Shown in pieces: positions 1 to 8,332 of a DNA stretch of 37,999 bases; position 1 is the stretch's first letter, and every line of letters starts with the position of its first letter. The notes under the pieces are model-generated. The model did not search any database, was not told where the DNA came from, and saw only the letters and a program-made list of their open reading frames with translations. Source of the stretch: Roseobacter weihaiensis (GTDB taxonomy: Bacteria > Pseudomonadota > Alphaproteobacteria > Rhodobacterales > Rhodobacteraceae); the NCBI RefSeq assembly GCF_020622345.1, contig NZ_JACNMO010000037.1:1-37999 (forward strand). The letters run 5' to 3'. The translations under genes were made by a program, and so were the position numbers.

Positions 1-126
1 CGGTGTGGCACAGGCCCGTCGCCTTGATCTCAACCAGAACCTCCCCCGCCCGCGGGCCCTCAAGGGTCACCTCCATAACCTCCAAAGGCCGACCGGCAGC
101 AACAGCAACAGCAGCGCGGGTTTTCA
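1..126 (-). CDS. frmA: S-(hydroxymethyl)glutathione dehydrogenase (class III alcohol dehydrogenase), N-terminus only
   Basis: Only the first 42 codons lie in the window; the gene runs off the left edge. The visible start (MKTRAAVAVAAGRPLEVMEV) and the stretch ending in ATGLCHT match the N-terminus of class III zinc alcohol dehydrogenases. The Cys in GLCHT is the first catalytic zinc ligand in that family. The enzyme oxidises the glutathione-formaldehyde adduct in the cytoplasm and is the usual formaldehyde-detoxifying step of C1 metabolism. A strong ribosome binding site (GGGAGGAG) sits just upstream of the ATG at 126. The gene diverges from the exported protein at 292. In Rhodobacter sphaeroides (adhI) and Paracoccus (flhA) this gene is controlled by a two-component pair like the one at 4068-8157, so co-regulation is likely but inferred. 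Confidence 0.9.
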
Positions 127-291
127 TTCAGGTCTCCTCCCGTGGCCAGAGCGCTTTTGCGATGGCCTCTTTTGACCCAAGTATGAGCGCCGCGCCGGTC
201 TGCGAACAACTAAGACAATGGTGGGTATTGGGTCCGGTGGACAGACGGCACATGCTTGGTCATAGTGCTTGAGACAACAGGGAGACCCCGG
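127..291. promoter_or_regulatory. Divergent promoter region between formaldehyde dehydrogenase and an exported protein
   Basis: This 165-base gap separates two divergent starts, so it must hold promoters in both directions. The leftward ribosome binding site (GGAGGAG) and a weaker rightward one (GGGAGA at about 280-285) are visible. No convincing sigma-70 boxes or strong palindrome were seen. A response-regulator site is plausible but was not identified. Confidence 0.45.
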
Positions 292-915
292 ATGACAAAG
301 CTCAGAGCCTTCGCCGCGTCCTTGTCGTTGCTGGCCGTAGGTCTGCCCGTGCAGGCTGCGGATTATTCCGATCCCACGTGGCCCTGTGTGCAGCGCAAGG
401 TTGAAACGCTATCCTTGGGGCTGATGTGGCCTTTTCCGGTCGATCCCGACGCCGGATTGCCCAAGGGCGATCTGCGCGCCGATGTTATGGAACTGGCAAG
501 TTATCTTTCGCTTCGCCGGGTGGAACTGGAAACGCTGCAGCCCCGCGTCGATGCCTTTGCGGAGACCTATCACGGTGACCCCGACGCATTGGGGCAGGTT
601 TTTGCGTCCGTTTTCAAGACGCTTTCGGATCGCCGCGCCCGAATCATCCGCGGGATAGGTGACTTTTCCCTCAGCCAGATTGCCCTGGCCGAAAAGATCG
701 ACGGAGCCCGTGTCGAGATGGACGCCATCCTGTCAACGGCCGAGCCCGACTTTGACAAGGTCGATGTCATCGAAGAGCGGCTCGACTGGGATCAGGTGAT
801 CTACACGGATCGGCAGCGCAACATCACCTATCTGTGTGAAACACCGACCCTGATCGAACAGCGCCTCTTCAGCGTCGCGCAGATGCTGCAACAGGCCGTG
901 CAGGATCAGGGCTAG
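292..915 (+). CDS. Exported protein of unknown function in the C1 locus
   Basis: The protein has 207 residues. The ATG at 292 is chosen because GGGAGA lies just upstream and the product then begins with a clear signal peptide (MTKLRAFAASLSLLAVGLPV followed by QAA, cleavage near residue 22). The mature part is soluble and helical-looking, starts with YSDPTWPCVQRKVE, and has one further Cys in TYLCETP near the C-terminus, so a periplasmic disulfide is possible. No known domain is recognised. It diverges from the formaldehyde dehydrogenase and converges with the SoxH-like hydrolase, with only 10 bases between the stops. The setting suggests a periplasmic accessory to alcohol or aldehyde oxidation, which is inference only. 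Confidence 0.75.
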   Translation: MTKLRAFAASLSLLAVGLPVQAADYSDPTWPCVQRKVETLSLGLMWPFPVDPDAGLPKGDLRADVMELASYLSLRRVELETLQPRVDAFAETYHGDPDALGQVFASVFKTLSDRRARIIRGIGDFSLSQIALAEKIDGARVEMDAILSTAEPDFDKVDVIEERLDWDQVIYTDRQRNITYLCETPTLIEQRLFSVAQMLQQAVQDQG

Positions 916-925
916 CACCGGGGCG

Positions 926-1969
926 TCAGTCCCACTCCAGTTCCGTGAAAGCCACGGTCGCATTGCGGGCGTTGTAAGCCTCAAAGAGCGCCCAGGCCTC
1001 TGCTTCGCTGCGCGCGATCACCTCGACCGCGTCGGCCAACCTCTGACCGGCATCAATCGCGGCTCTTGTATCTGCCTCCAAAACCTCCAGATACCGCTGC
1101 GTGTCCGCCGCCCCCGCCGGCCACTCCAGAGACGGGCCGCCATGCCCCGGCACGACGCGGGATAGCTCCATGCCGGTCAGTTCCAAAAGCACCGCGCGCC
1201 AGCCCGGCAAAGACCCGTCAAGTGCCGGGGTATGGTCGTCAAAGACCAGATCACCGGCAAAAAGCGTGCCCGATGTAGCGTCCAGCACGGTCAGATCGGT
1301 CGCCGTGTGCCCCGCAGGCCAGGCGCGCAGCGACAAAACGCGCCCGCCCAGATCAATCTCGGCTGTGGTTTCAATCGCCAGATCAACCGAGACGCTCCGC
1401 GTGCCAAGCATTGTGCCCACCCCCACCAGACGGTTGAGGCTTTCAAGGTAGTTCATCTGGCGATCCGCCAGCGCGCGCGCCAAGCCCGCGTGACCGACAA
1501 CCTGGGCCCCCGCATCCACCAAGGGGCCCGCGCCAAAAACATGGTCGGGATGCATATGCGTGAGGATGACATGGGTGACCGGCAGCGCCGTGCGCGCCCG
1601 TATGGCACGCCAGAGCGCCTCCCCCATCCAGCGGGCCGTGCCGGTATCGATGACCGCGACCCCGGCGTTGCCGATGACAAACCCCAGATTTGAGACATCG
1701 CCCCGGTTGGTTGCGTCCGGTTCTTCGATGGCGCCGCGGTGCACGAAGGCACCGGGTGCGATTTCGATGACCGACAGGGTTTCCCCGACCGGTTGGCAGC
1801 GCGCCTCCCCTTTCGCCTGCAACCCGCTGAACCGCGTCAGATCAGGTGCCATCGCGGCCAAGGCTGCCGCGCAGGCGGCCTGCGTCTGTGCCTCATATCC
1901 CGGCAACAGGTGATCGCGGCAAGGTCCCGCCGCGAGGCTGAGACAGAGCGAAATGACAGCTTCGAACAT
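926..1969 (-). CDS. Quinoprotein relay system zinc metallo-hydrolase (SoxH-like, metallo-beta-lactamase fold)
   Basis: The 347-residue protein has a metallo-beta-lactamase fold. Visible ligands are the HMHPDH motif at 138-143, His221 in AGHTATD, Asp240 in FAGDLVFDD, and His276 in VPGHGG. About 70 extra N-terminal residues with a hydrophobic leader (ISLCLSLAAG) and paired cysteines (PCRDHLLPGYEAQTQAAC) suit the second of the two SoxH-related families defined beside PQQ dehydrogenases. Its substrate is unknown; SoxH relatives accompany thiosulfate-type sulfur carriers. The gene diverges from the SoxYZ-like carrier at 2095, and the pairing is the main support for the specific name. Family membership as a zinc hydrolase is secure; the subfamily call is less so. 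Confidence 0.82.
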   Translation of the reverse strand: MFEAVISLCLSLAAGPCRDHLLPGYEAQTQAACAAALAAMAPDLTRFSGLQAKGEARCQPVGETLSVIEIAPGAFVHRGAIEEPDATNRGDVSNLGFVIGNAGVAVIDTGTARWMGEALWRAIRARTALPVTHVILTHMHPDHVFGAGPLVDAGAQVVGHAGLARALADRQMNYLESLNRLVGVGTMLGTRSVSVDLAIETTAEIDLGGRVLSLRAWPAGHTATDLTVLDATSGTLFAGDLVFDDHTPALDGSLPGWRAVLLELTGMELSRVVPGHGGPSLEWPAGAADTQRYLEVLEADTRAAIDAGQRLADAVEVIARSEAEAWALFEAYNARNATVAFTELEWD

Positions 1970-2043
1970 CGAGGGATCCTTTCACCACCATCATTCCACA
2001 GCAGACCCTGCGGCCCAATCCGCCTTTGGTATATGTGTCTTTT

Positions 2044-2060
2044 TGCCAAAATTTGTGGCA
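2044..2060. promoter_or_regulatory. Near-perfect palindrome in the SoxYZ/SoxH divergent promoter
   Basis: The 17-base sequence TGCCAAAATTTGTGGCA is palindromic around its centre with a single mismatched pair. It ends 34 bases before the ATG at 2095 and lies 75 bases from the divergent start at 1969. The position suits an operator for one or both genes. A perfect GCCAATTGGC palindrome at 8281-8290, upstream of the response regulator gene, shares the GCCAA/TTGGC half-site, which hints at a common regulator but is only two instances. Confidence 0.4.
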
Positions 2061-2094
2061 TAACACGAGAATTCCCGTGCAGGAGGAGACTGGC

Positions 2095-2907
2095 ATGGCT
2101 TTCAAACTTCTAAACGCCGCAGCCCTTGCGGCGCTGATTTCAGGACCGGCTTGGGGCACGGACACCCTGCAGAACCCCCTGACCGAAAGTGAGACATGGA
2201 ACGATCTGCGCGGCGATGTCGTGGGCGATGTCGCGCTTGCCTCGGCCGAGGGGTTGCTGTTGATCGAGGCACCCTACCGCGCCCATGACGCGGCAACCGT
2301 TCCTATCCTTCTCAAGCAGCAGGACCCCGCGCAGACCATCACCGCCGCGACCGTGGTGATTGATGAGAACCCCGCGCCGGTGGCTGCTGTGTTCGGGTTT
2401 TCGCCCGCCATGGGCACGCTTGATTTCGAATTGCGGGTGCGGGTCGATCAATACTCCAACGTCCGGGTGATTGCCGAGACACCGGAGGGGCTGCATATGG
2501 CGGGCCGCTATGTCAAAGCCTCCGGCGGGTGTTCGGCCCCTGCCAGCAGAGATCCTGAAATTGCGCTGGCGGGTATGGGCGAGATGAAGCTGCGCATGTT
2601 CGATCAGGGCGCGCAGATGTCGACACCGCGACGTGAAGCGCAGATCATGATCCGGCACCCGAACTACTCGGGCCTGCAACGCGATCAGATCACCCAGCTT
2701 TTCATCCCCGCCCATTTCATCGACCATCTTGAAGTCTGGCAGGGAGAAGAGCTGCTCTTTACCATGGAGGGCGGCATCTCGGTCTCGGAAAACCCGGTGT
2801 TCCGCTTTGGCTACAACGACAACGGCGCGACAACGCTGACCGTGAAAGCCACCGATACCGATGGCAACAGTTTTGAGAGAGAGCTTTCGAAATCCGTCAG
2901 CGGCTGA
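2095..2907 (+). CDS. Quinoprotein dehydrogenase-associated SoxYZ-like carrier protein
   Basis: The protein has 270 residues. The ATG at 2095 follows a strong AGGAGGAG site and opens a signal peptide (MAFKLLNAAALAALISGPAW, then GTD), so it is periplasmic. The first half is SoxY-like and ends in the glycine-rich swinging-arm motif KASGGCSAP with the carrier Cys at 146. The second half (about 155-270, starting DPEIALAGMGEMKLRMF) is SoxZ-like, so the two subunits of the sulfur carrier are fused in one chain. Such fusions are a defined family found beside PQQ alcohol dehydrogenases rather than in thiosulfate oxidation clusters. What the cysteine carries here is not known. It likely works with the SoxH-like hydrolase encoded divergently. 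Confidence 0.88.
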   Translation: MAFKLLNAAALAALISGPAWGTDTLQNPLTESETWNDLRGDVVGDVALASAEGLLLIEAPYRAHDAATVPILLKQQDPAQTITAATVVIDENPAPVAAVFGFSPAMGTLDFELRVRVDQYSNVRVIAETPEGLHMAGRYVKASGGCSAPASRDPEIALAGMGEMKLRMFDQGAQMSTPRREAQIMIRHPNYSGLQRDQITQLFIPAHFIDHLEVWQGEELLFTMEGGISVSENPVFRFGYNDNGATTLTVKATDTDGNSFERELSKSVSG

Positions 2908-2981
2908 CCATCAGATCAAAAGACATGAGCGCCGCGGGGGTCTGAGCCTGCAGCGCTTTTGCGTTAACGCCGCAGGTCCAG

Positions 2982-3329
2982 CTAGAAGCAGACAATCTCC
3001 GCTTCGGCCTGTGCGCGCCGCAGCTCTGCCACCATGTTTTCAGCCATCGCGGCACTTTGGAAGAACGACATGCGTTCGCCTCCAACCCGCCGCATCGACA
3101 GCACTGTCTCCGCTTCGAGATATTTTTCGTAAGGCAGGATCGCCGCAATCTCGTCGATCGAGCAGGCGCAGCGATCCAGCATCTCACGCGATTGCCCGTT
3201 GGTCACCATGCAGGCAAAGACGTAATCCGCTCGCGCTGCTGTCGGGTAGTCATTGAGTTGCTCGGCGACAGTTTGTGCCACGGTCACAGTGGGCATCGAC
3301 AAAAGGGCTGCGAGGACGAGCGCTCTCAT
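2982..3329 (-). CDS. Small exported protein with a Cys-rich centre, unknown function
   Basis: The 115-residue product begins with a signal peptide (MRALVLAALLSMPTVTVAQ). The mature part contains FACMVTNGQ, then DRCACSIDEI, and a Cys next to the C-terminal residue (IVCF): four cysteines in about 95 residues, suggesting disulfides or metal binding in the periplasm. There is no CxxCH, so it is not a c-type cytochrome. Its ATG overlaps the stop of the upstream gene by four bases (ATGA), so the two are translationally coupled. Small proteins like this recur in methanol dehydrogenase neighbourhoods, but no function can be assigned. Confidence 0.72.
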   Translation of the reverse strand: MRALVLAALLSMPTVTVAQTVAEQLNDYPTAARADYVFACMVTNGQSREMLDRCACSIDEIAAILPYEKYLEAETVLSMRRVGGERMSFFQSAAMAENMVAELRRAQAEAEIVCF

Positions 3330-3985
3330 GGCGTGCCGTCGAGCCGGTCAAACAGCACCTCTGAGCGATAGACATCGCCGCCGGCCGCTTCGGCGACAAA
3401 GCTGGTGTACCAGCCCGGCACCTCCTCGGACATGGTGACGCGGAGCTCCAGATCCCCAAACCCCTGCATCCGGTCCTGATTGGGGTCTCCTGCAAAGGGC
3501 TGCATGCGGATGGTCCGGGTGGTGACCGTCTTGCCTGCCACCACGGCCTGCCCGTCCTGAATATCGGAGGGTTCAATGAGCGCTTCCTTGACCCGGTTGC
3601 GGATATAGAAAGGGCTGCCCCCCGCGGCCTCGGCCATGTCACGCACGACCGTCTCGTAGAAGTACATGATTATGGGGTTTCCGACACTTGCCGGAAAATT
3701 GCCCAGCGCCCGGTGTTTGCCATCCTGCCGAAACTCCAGCAGGGCCACCGCGACATCCCCGTCCCGGAAGCTCAGCGCGATATCGCCAGTGTCCCGGGGG
3801 CCCATATCTGGGTTCAGCGCGCTGCTGACTTCGCGTCGGTAAACCAGTTCCGCGTCGCGGTCTATCTGATCGAGCGTCCCGGTTCGAAACAGCATGTCAT
3901 AGGTTTTATCGCCCGCAAGCGGCTCTGCCGTGGCGAGAGATGCGCATAGAAGAAATGCAGACCCGATCACGGGTAATCTCATCAT
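3326..3985 (-). CDS. Exported protein of unknown function, coupled to the small Cys protein
   Basis: The product has 219 residues, with ATG codons at 3985 and 3982 behind a GGGAGGA site. The N-terminus is a signal peptide (MMRLPVIGSAFLLCASLATA, then EPLAG). The mature part looks like a beta-rich periplasmic protein (DIALSFRDGDVAVALLEF, FGDLELRVTMSEEVPGWYTSF) and contains no cysteine. The length and the paired neighbour suggest a two-component periplasmic unit. It is the first gene of a leftward pair that ends against the SoxYZ-like gene. No family is recognised; a role in quinoprotein-dependent oxidation is inferred from position. Confidence 0.72.
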   Translation of the reverse strand: MMRLPVIGSAFLLCASLATAEPLAGDKTYDMLFRTGTLDQIDRDAELVYRREVSSALNPDMGPRDTGDIALSFRDGDVAVALLEFRQDGKHRALGNFPASVGNPIIMYFYETVVRDMAEAAGGSPFYIRNRVKEALIEPSDIQDGQAVVAGKTVTTRTIRMQPFAGDPNQDRMQGFGDLELRVTMSEEVPGWYTSFVAEAAGGDVYRSEVLFDRLDGTP

Positions 3986-4067
3986 GATGGTATCCTCCCT
4001 GACCTGAGTGTGGGGGTGGTGCGCGGGGCTGTCACTTCCGACTTTTGTCTGTACCGCGGAATGCGTC

Positions 4068-6272
4068 TCATCCGTGACCCCGGATTTTCCAGTCGATCAG
4101 CGGGCGCAGGCGGGACAATTCGGCAGGCTTGGTCAGGACGGACATATCGTTTTGTGCGCCCAGACGCCGCACCCTTTCGCTTCGGTCCGCCGTGATAAGA
4201 ATGGCAGGCACATTCTCACCCGTTACCGCCCGCACTTTGCGGGTTGCCTCCACGCCCGTGTCGCCGCCATCCAGCTGATAATCCGCGAGGATGATATCTG
4301 GGGCCGTTCCCATATCGGCCACATGCGCCAACGCTTCCCGCGTCGACCGGGCGGGGAGAACGCTGGCCCCCCACAGCTCAAGCCGCTGGGTTGCGCCGTA
4401 TAGAACATCCGCGTCATTTTCGATGACGAGAACAATGTGCTCCAGCGACCCGCTGAAGGCATCTTCCATCGGGGCCTGGGGGATTTGCAGCGCGTTCGCA
4501 GGATCGACCACCTCCATCTCGATGCTGAAGACCGAGCCTTGCCCCGGCTTGGATCGCACCTGCAAGCTGTGATCGAGCAGACGGCAGGCACGGTCCACCA
4601 CCGACAGCCCAAGCCCCATGCCAGAGCCAATAGGCACGTTCTCGGCCCGAGCGAATTCGTCGAATATCCGAAGCTGGTCCCGCGCGGATATGCCGATGCC
4701 GGTGTCCCAGACCTCCAGCACCACGCGCCCCGCCTTACGTCGGCAGCCCAGCAGGACGCGCCCGCCGGGATCGGTGTATTGAATGGCATTCACCACAAGG
4801 TTCTGGATGGAGCGCAGCAGGTACACCGGGTCCGACCGCACCGCCAGCGAACAGGGCACCACATCCAGACGCACCGATTTCTGCGCCGCCAGCAGCATCT
4901 GGTCGGCCTTCACACCCTCCATCAACCCGCGCAGGCTGACGCTGGTCGCAGAGACCGTGTCGGGGTCCGCGCTTTCCAGTCTGGAGATATCCAGAAGCGA
5001 ATGCAGCAGGTATTCCGCCGAGGCGAAGGCACCGCCCAGACGCTCCACCATCGGGCGAAAGCGCGTTTCGCGCGTGGTTTCTTCCAGTGACGAAATCAGC
5101 AGCTTGGCCGCATTGATGGGCTGCAACAGATCGTGGCTTGCGGCCGCCAGAAACCGCGTCTTGGAGGACACGGCGGCTTCGGCGCGCTCCTTGGCCACGC
5201 GCAGTTCCTCCTCGACACGCGCCTTTTCCTCATATTGCTCCGTCAGGCTCGCATTGGCACGGGTCAGTTCGGCCGTGCGCTCCATCACCCGGTTCTCCAG
5301 CACTTCGGTGGAGCGCGTCTCCAGCGTGACGTCCTTGAGCTCCACCAGAAAACCGCCGTCCGGCAGCGCGTTGGCCTGCACATCAAGAACCCGGTCCGCG
5401 CCATGGGCCACACGGGTGGTCAGCGCGCCCTTCTTGGTCAGTTCCTCGCGCCAGGCATCGACCCGCAACAGGGCATGATCGGGGATCAGCGCCCGCGTCT
5501 GCATAAAATCCAGAAGCTCCTGCAGCGGCGTGCCCGGCTGCAGAACCGTCAAGGGAACCCCCAGAATATCACGAAACCGCCCATTGTGCATCATCACCTC
5601 GCCAGAGGCCGAGAAGGTGCACACCCCCGCGGTCATATGTTGAAAGACAGCCTGCAGATAATCCGCCTGCCGATCAATCAGGTGCTCTTTCTCGCGCCGG
5701 TTATGGCGCACGATGGCGGTAATCTCGGTCAGCAGCAGGACCGTATTTTCAGGCGAGGTCTGCTGTGCGCTCATCTGATACCACCGGTCGCGCGCGACCT
5801 CCGCCACCACAGACACCACCGCCCCCGCGCTCTGGCCGCTCTCAAGCGCCCGCCGCACATTGCCCAGCTTGCGGTCGGTGGACACGAGATGCTTGCTGTC
5901 ATCCATCAGGTCGAAATAGGCGGCCAGACCGAGGCCCGGCACGATCTGGTCCGAGATATCAGGCAACAGACCCTTGAAGAGGTCGTTACAGATGTTCAGG
6001 CTGCCGTCAGAGAAAAGCGCCAGCCCCTCCTCCATCGACGACAGGGCTTCGGCCAGCGTCTTGCGTGTCCGCTCCCGCTCATAGCGCGCGCTTTCAAGCT
6101 CCAGCGTCTGCGCGGCCACCTGCTGTTGCAGGTCGATGGCCGACTGAAACGCGCGGTAGGCAGAGGGCCCCACATCCTTTTGCCGACTTGCCCGCCGGAT
6201 CAGCGCATCGATGATCCGGGTCTGCTTTTCCACCTGGACATGCGGCGGATCATTGGGGTCGATCATGCTCAC
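4068..6272 (-). CDS. PAS-containing hybrid histidine kinase with C-terminal receiver (FlhS/RfdS-like)
   Basis: The 734-residue protein has no transmembrane segment, so it is probably cytosolic. Order: N-terminal helical region with a coiled coil (about 10-75), PAS-like domain (about 75-190, SMEEGLALF), second PAS (about 205-315, GVCTFSASGEVMMHN), coiled coil (320-372), HisKA with phospho-acceptor His380 in AASHDLLQP, ATPase domain with N box near 491-495, DTGIGI at 523-528 and GMGLGL at 551-556, then a receiver with acceptor Asp664 in ILADYQLDGG and Lys near 715. The GTG start at 6272 is preferred because AGAGGAA lies at good spacing and GTGA overlaps the FIST stop. FlhS of Paracoccus and RfdS of Rhodobacter, which control formaldehyde oxidation, are the likely functional relatives, judged from context. 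Confidence 0.85.
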   Translation of the reverse strand: MSMIDPNDPPHVQVEKQTRIIDALIRRASRQKDVGPSAYRAFQSAIDLQQQVAAQTLELESARYERERTRKTLAEALSSMEEGLALFSDGSLNICNDLFKGLLPDISDQIVPGLGLAAYFDLMDDSKHLVSTDRKLGNVRRALESGQSAGAVVSVVAEVARDRWYQMSAQQTSPENTVLLLTEITAIVRHNRREKEHLIDRQADYLQAVFQHMTAGVCTFSASGEVMMHNGRFRDILGVPLTVLQPGTPLQELLDFMQTRALIPDHALLRVDAWREELTKKGALTTRVAHGADRVLDVQANALPDGGFLVELKDVTLETRSTEVLENRVMERTAELTRANASLTEQYEEKARVEEELRVAKERAEAAVSSKTRFLAAASHDLLQPINAAKLLISSLEETTRETRFRPMVERLGGAFASAEYLLHSLLDISRLESADPDTVSATSVSLRGLMEGVKADQMLLAAQKSVRLDVVPCSLAVRSDPVYLLRSIQNLVVNAIQYTDPGGRVLLGCRRKAGRVVLEVWDTGIGISARDQLRIFDEFARAENVPIGSGMGLGLSVVDRACRLLDHSLQVRSKPGQGSVFSIEMEVVDPANALQIPQAPMEDAFSGSLEHIVLVIENDADVLYGATQRLELWGASVLPARSTREALAHVADMGTAPDIILADYQLDGGDTGVEATRKVRAVTGENVPAILITADRSERVRRLGAQNDMSVLTKPAELSRLRPLIDWKIRGHG

Positions 6273-7429
6273 CAGAGGTTCCTCTCGTCCGGCCTGAAAA
6301 ACGCGACCCCCACAAGCGTCTGGTTCATATGAAGTCCGCAGTGTTGCTCACCATAGGTATTGAAACCAAAGACGCGGGCCTTTCCCAACACGTCCGACAC
6401 CGCGCGACCCAGTTGCTTGTGCTCGATCTCAAGCTTGCGCAGCACACAGTCAAAGCCGAGGATGAAATCGGGGCTGCGCCCGTTTTCGTCGTGAATATCG
6501 AGGCCGGTTTGAAGCGTCTGGATGATCTCCTGCCCCTGCCCCAGCGTCATGATCAGACCGTCGTCGATAGCGGCCAGAAAGGACAAGGCCCCGTCTTCAT
6601 CCGCATCCGCGATGGCGCGGACATAATGGTTGTTCTTGTATTCGATCAGCATCGGATTCTCGGCGAAAATCTGCGGTGAAAGATCGGACACCGCACAGCC
6701 CACCAGCCGCGCGTATTCCTGTGCCGCAGGCGCCCCGTTGATCTCAAAGACCTTGCGTTCGTCCGGATCTGCATCGGTGATGATGAGCTGGCTGCCCGCC
6801 GGCAGAAAATGGTCAAAGCCGACCCCCTGAAACGGCAAATCCGTTTCCAGCAGCAACAGTACCGCCGCGTTGTCATGGATCTGACCGTGATGAAGGACGT
6901 AAGTATGCTCGAACCGCAAACCATCTCCGGCCGATCCGCCGAAAAGCGGCAGATCGCCCAGCACGGCCTCCAGCGTGGAAATCAGGATGTCTTCCTGCTT
7001 GGACAGACCATCGGAAAAAATCAAACCGAGCCGGTGCCAGCCCGCCGTATGCCTGAATTTCTGCTCATAGCGTTGCACCTGCGTGGCGATGGCGGTTGTC
7101 GACAGCGGCTTGAGCGGGTCCAGAAGCACCGAGGCGCAGCGAAAATGCGCCTTTGGAAAGGCCAACAATAAAAGGGCATCCGTCTCGTAGCCTTCCGTGG
7201 TGATCTGGCCCGCGGTAGAACACCCAAAGACCGGCACGCCACCGAGGGCTTCGTCCAGTGTTTTCGAGATGATGTCGCCGTCGAGATGGCCCGGCACGAA
7301 GGCCAGCACAAAGCAGGTCTCCGCCCGATTGACTTTAAGGGCGGCATTGCGGGCCGCTGCCTGCTCGTCCATATCACGAGACATCGACACCGCGACGCAA
7401 TGCGGGCCCGGGCGCTCAATGCGCGTCAT
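6269..7429 (-). CDS. FIST domain sensory protein
   Basis: The 386-residue protein shows FIST_N (roughly 30-220; GGVPVFGCSTAGQITTEGY, then LGLIFSDGLSKQEDILIS and LPLFGGSAGDGLRF) followed by FIST_C (roughly 230-370; AAQEYARLVG, LGFDCVLRKLEIE, FGFNTYGEQ). FIST is a stand-alone sensory domain thought to bind small ligands, perhaps amino acids. There is no signal peptide or membrane span. It sits between the response regulator (8-base gap) and the hybrid kinase (GTGA overlap) in one operon, so it probably presents a signal to the kinase. A ligand related to formaldehyde, glutathione or alcohols is possible but is guesswork. Confidence 0.88.
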   Translation of the reverse strand: MTRIERPGPHCVAVSMSRDMDEQAAARNAALKVNRAETCFVLAFVPGHLDGDIISKTLDEALGGVPVFGCSTAGQITTEGYETDALLLLAFPKAHFRCASVLLDPLKPLSTTAIATQVQRYEQKFRHTAGWHRLGLIFSDGLSKQEDILISTLEAVLGDLPLFGGSAGDGLRFEHTYVLHHGQIHDNAAVLLLLETDLPFQGVGFDHFLPAGSQLIITDADPDERKVFEINGAPAAQEYARLVGCAVSDLSPQIFAENPMLIEYKNNHYVRAIADADEDGALSFLAAIDDGLIMTLGQGQEIIQTLQTGLDIHDENGRSPDFILGFDCVLRKLEIEHKQLGRAVSDVLGKARVFGFNTYGEQHCGLHMNQTLVGVAFFRPDERNLW

Positions 7430-7437
7430 CTGCGGCC

Positions 7438-8157
7438 CTAGTGCTTGAGAAAGGCGCGCGCTTCAGGCTCGGCACCACGTTGCGCGGCCATCGCCCCTTC
7501 GACCATGACCACCGCCTGGGTCCGGTTTCGCACGCCCAGCCGCCGCAACAGGGCCGTGATATGCGCCTTGACCGTGGCCTCAGCCAGTGACAGCTCATAG
7601 GCGATCTGCTTGTTGGGCTTGCCCCGACAAATCAATCGCATGATCCGTTGTTGCTGCGGGGTCAGCTCGGCCAGCTTGGGATGGTCAAACTCCGACGCGA
7701 GGCTGTCGCGGTCGCAGTCATTGGGCTTGCGATAGTCCTTGGGCACATAGGTCCGCCCCGCGGTAATCTCCGCCAGGACCGATCTGAGCGCACCGGCGGA
7801 AGTGTCTTTGGGTAAGAACCCCGAGGCTCCCTCGTTCAGCAAAGACTGGACAAGATCAAAGGATGCCAGTGACGAGATGACCAGAATACGCGCCTTTGGT
7901 AGCTGCCGTCTGAGGCTGACAAACCCGGAGATGCCCGTGACATCCGGCAGTTTCAGATCAAACATCACCAGTTCGGGGTCGAACCCGGCCCTGGTCTGAT
8001 CCATCGCCTCTCCAAGACTGGACGCCTTACGAATATCGCAATTGTCGAAAACCAGCTCTAATGCCGCTTCCAACGCATCGCTGTAGAGCGGATGGTCATC
8101 CACAACGAGAATTCTGGACACAGCATCTTGGTCGATTGGCGCACGCACATGTTGCAT
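7438..8157 (-). CDS. LuxR/NarL-family response regulator (FlhR/RfdR-like)
   Basis: The 239-residue protein has an N-terminal receiver (acidic pair in VVDDHP, acceptor Asp67 in MFDLKLPD, Ser in VISSLAS, Lys116 in FLPKDT) and a C-terminal LuxR helix-turn-helix (about 166-218, LTPQQQRIMRLICRGKPNKQ onward to TVKAHI). The ATG at 8157 follows GGGAGGAG at six bases. It is the first gene of the operon with the FIST protein and the hybrid kinase, its likely partner. Relatives activate glutathione-dependent formaldehyde dehydrogenase and methanol-oxidation genes in Paracoccus and Rhodobacter, so the flanking genes are its likely targets. The targets are inferred. Confidence 0.9.
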   Translation of the reverse strand: MQHVRAPIDQDAVSRILVVDDHPLYSDALEAALELVFDNCDIRKASSLGEAMDQTRAGFDPELVMFDLKLPDVTGISGFVSLRRQLPKARILVISSLASFDLVQSLLNEGASGFLPKDTSAGALRSVLAEITAGRTYVPKDYRKPNDCDRDSLASEFDHPKLAELTPQQQRIMRLICRGKPNKQIAYELSLAEATVKAHITALLRRLGVRNRTQAVVMVEGAMAAQRGAEPEARAFLKH

Positions 8158-8280
8158 TAAAATCTCCTCCCAGCGTCCATCGTACCCGGAATGCCTGTTT
8201 TTTCAACAACTACCACGTGAACGATGTCTCAAACCGGTAACAATTCGCGAGCAAGCCGCCTCAACTGGCTCTATTGAAAG

Positions 8281-8290
8281 GCCAATTGGC
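8281..8290. promoter_or_regulatory. Perfect 10-base palindrome GCCAATTGGC upstream of the response regulator
   Basis: The palindrome lies in the 175-base gap between the response-regulator start (8157) and the end of the BatD-like gene (8333), about 125 bases ahead of the start codon. The core recalls the half-sites of the 2044-2060 palindrome. It could be an operator; a palindrome this short can also occur by chance. Confidence 0.25.
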
Positions 8291-8332
8291 ATTATGTCGC
8301 ACACACCCCTGCAGCTGGTTTCAAAAAGAGAA

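Noticed and set aside
5133-6332. 399-codon open frame on the plus strand
   Set aside because: It is the antisense of the hybrid kinase, is rich in His/Arg/Gln as expected for a GC-rich shadow frame, and has no domain.
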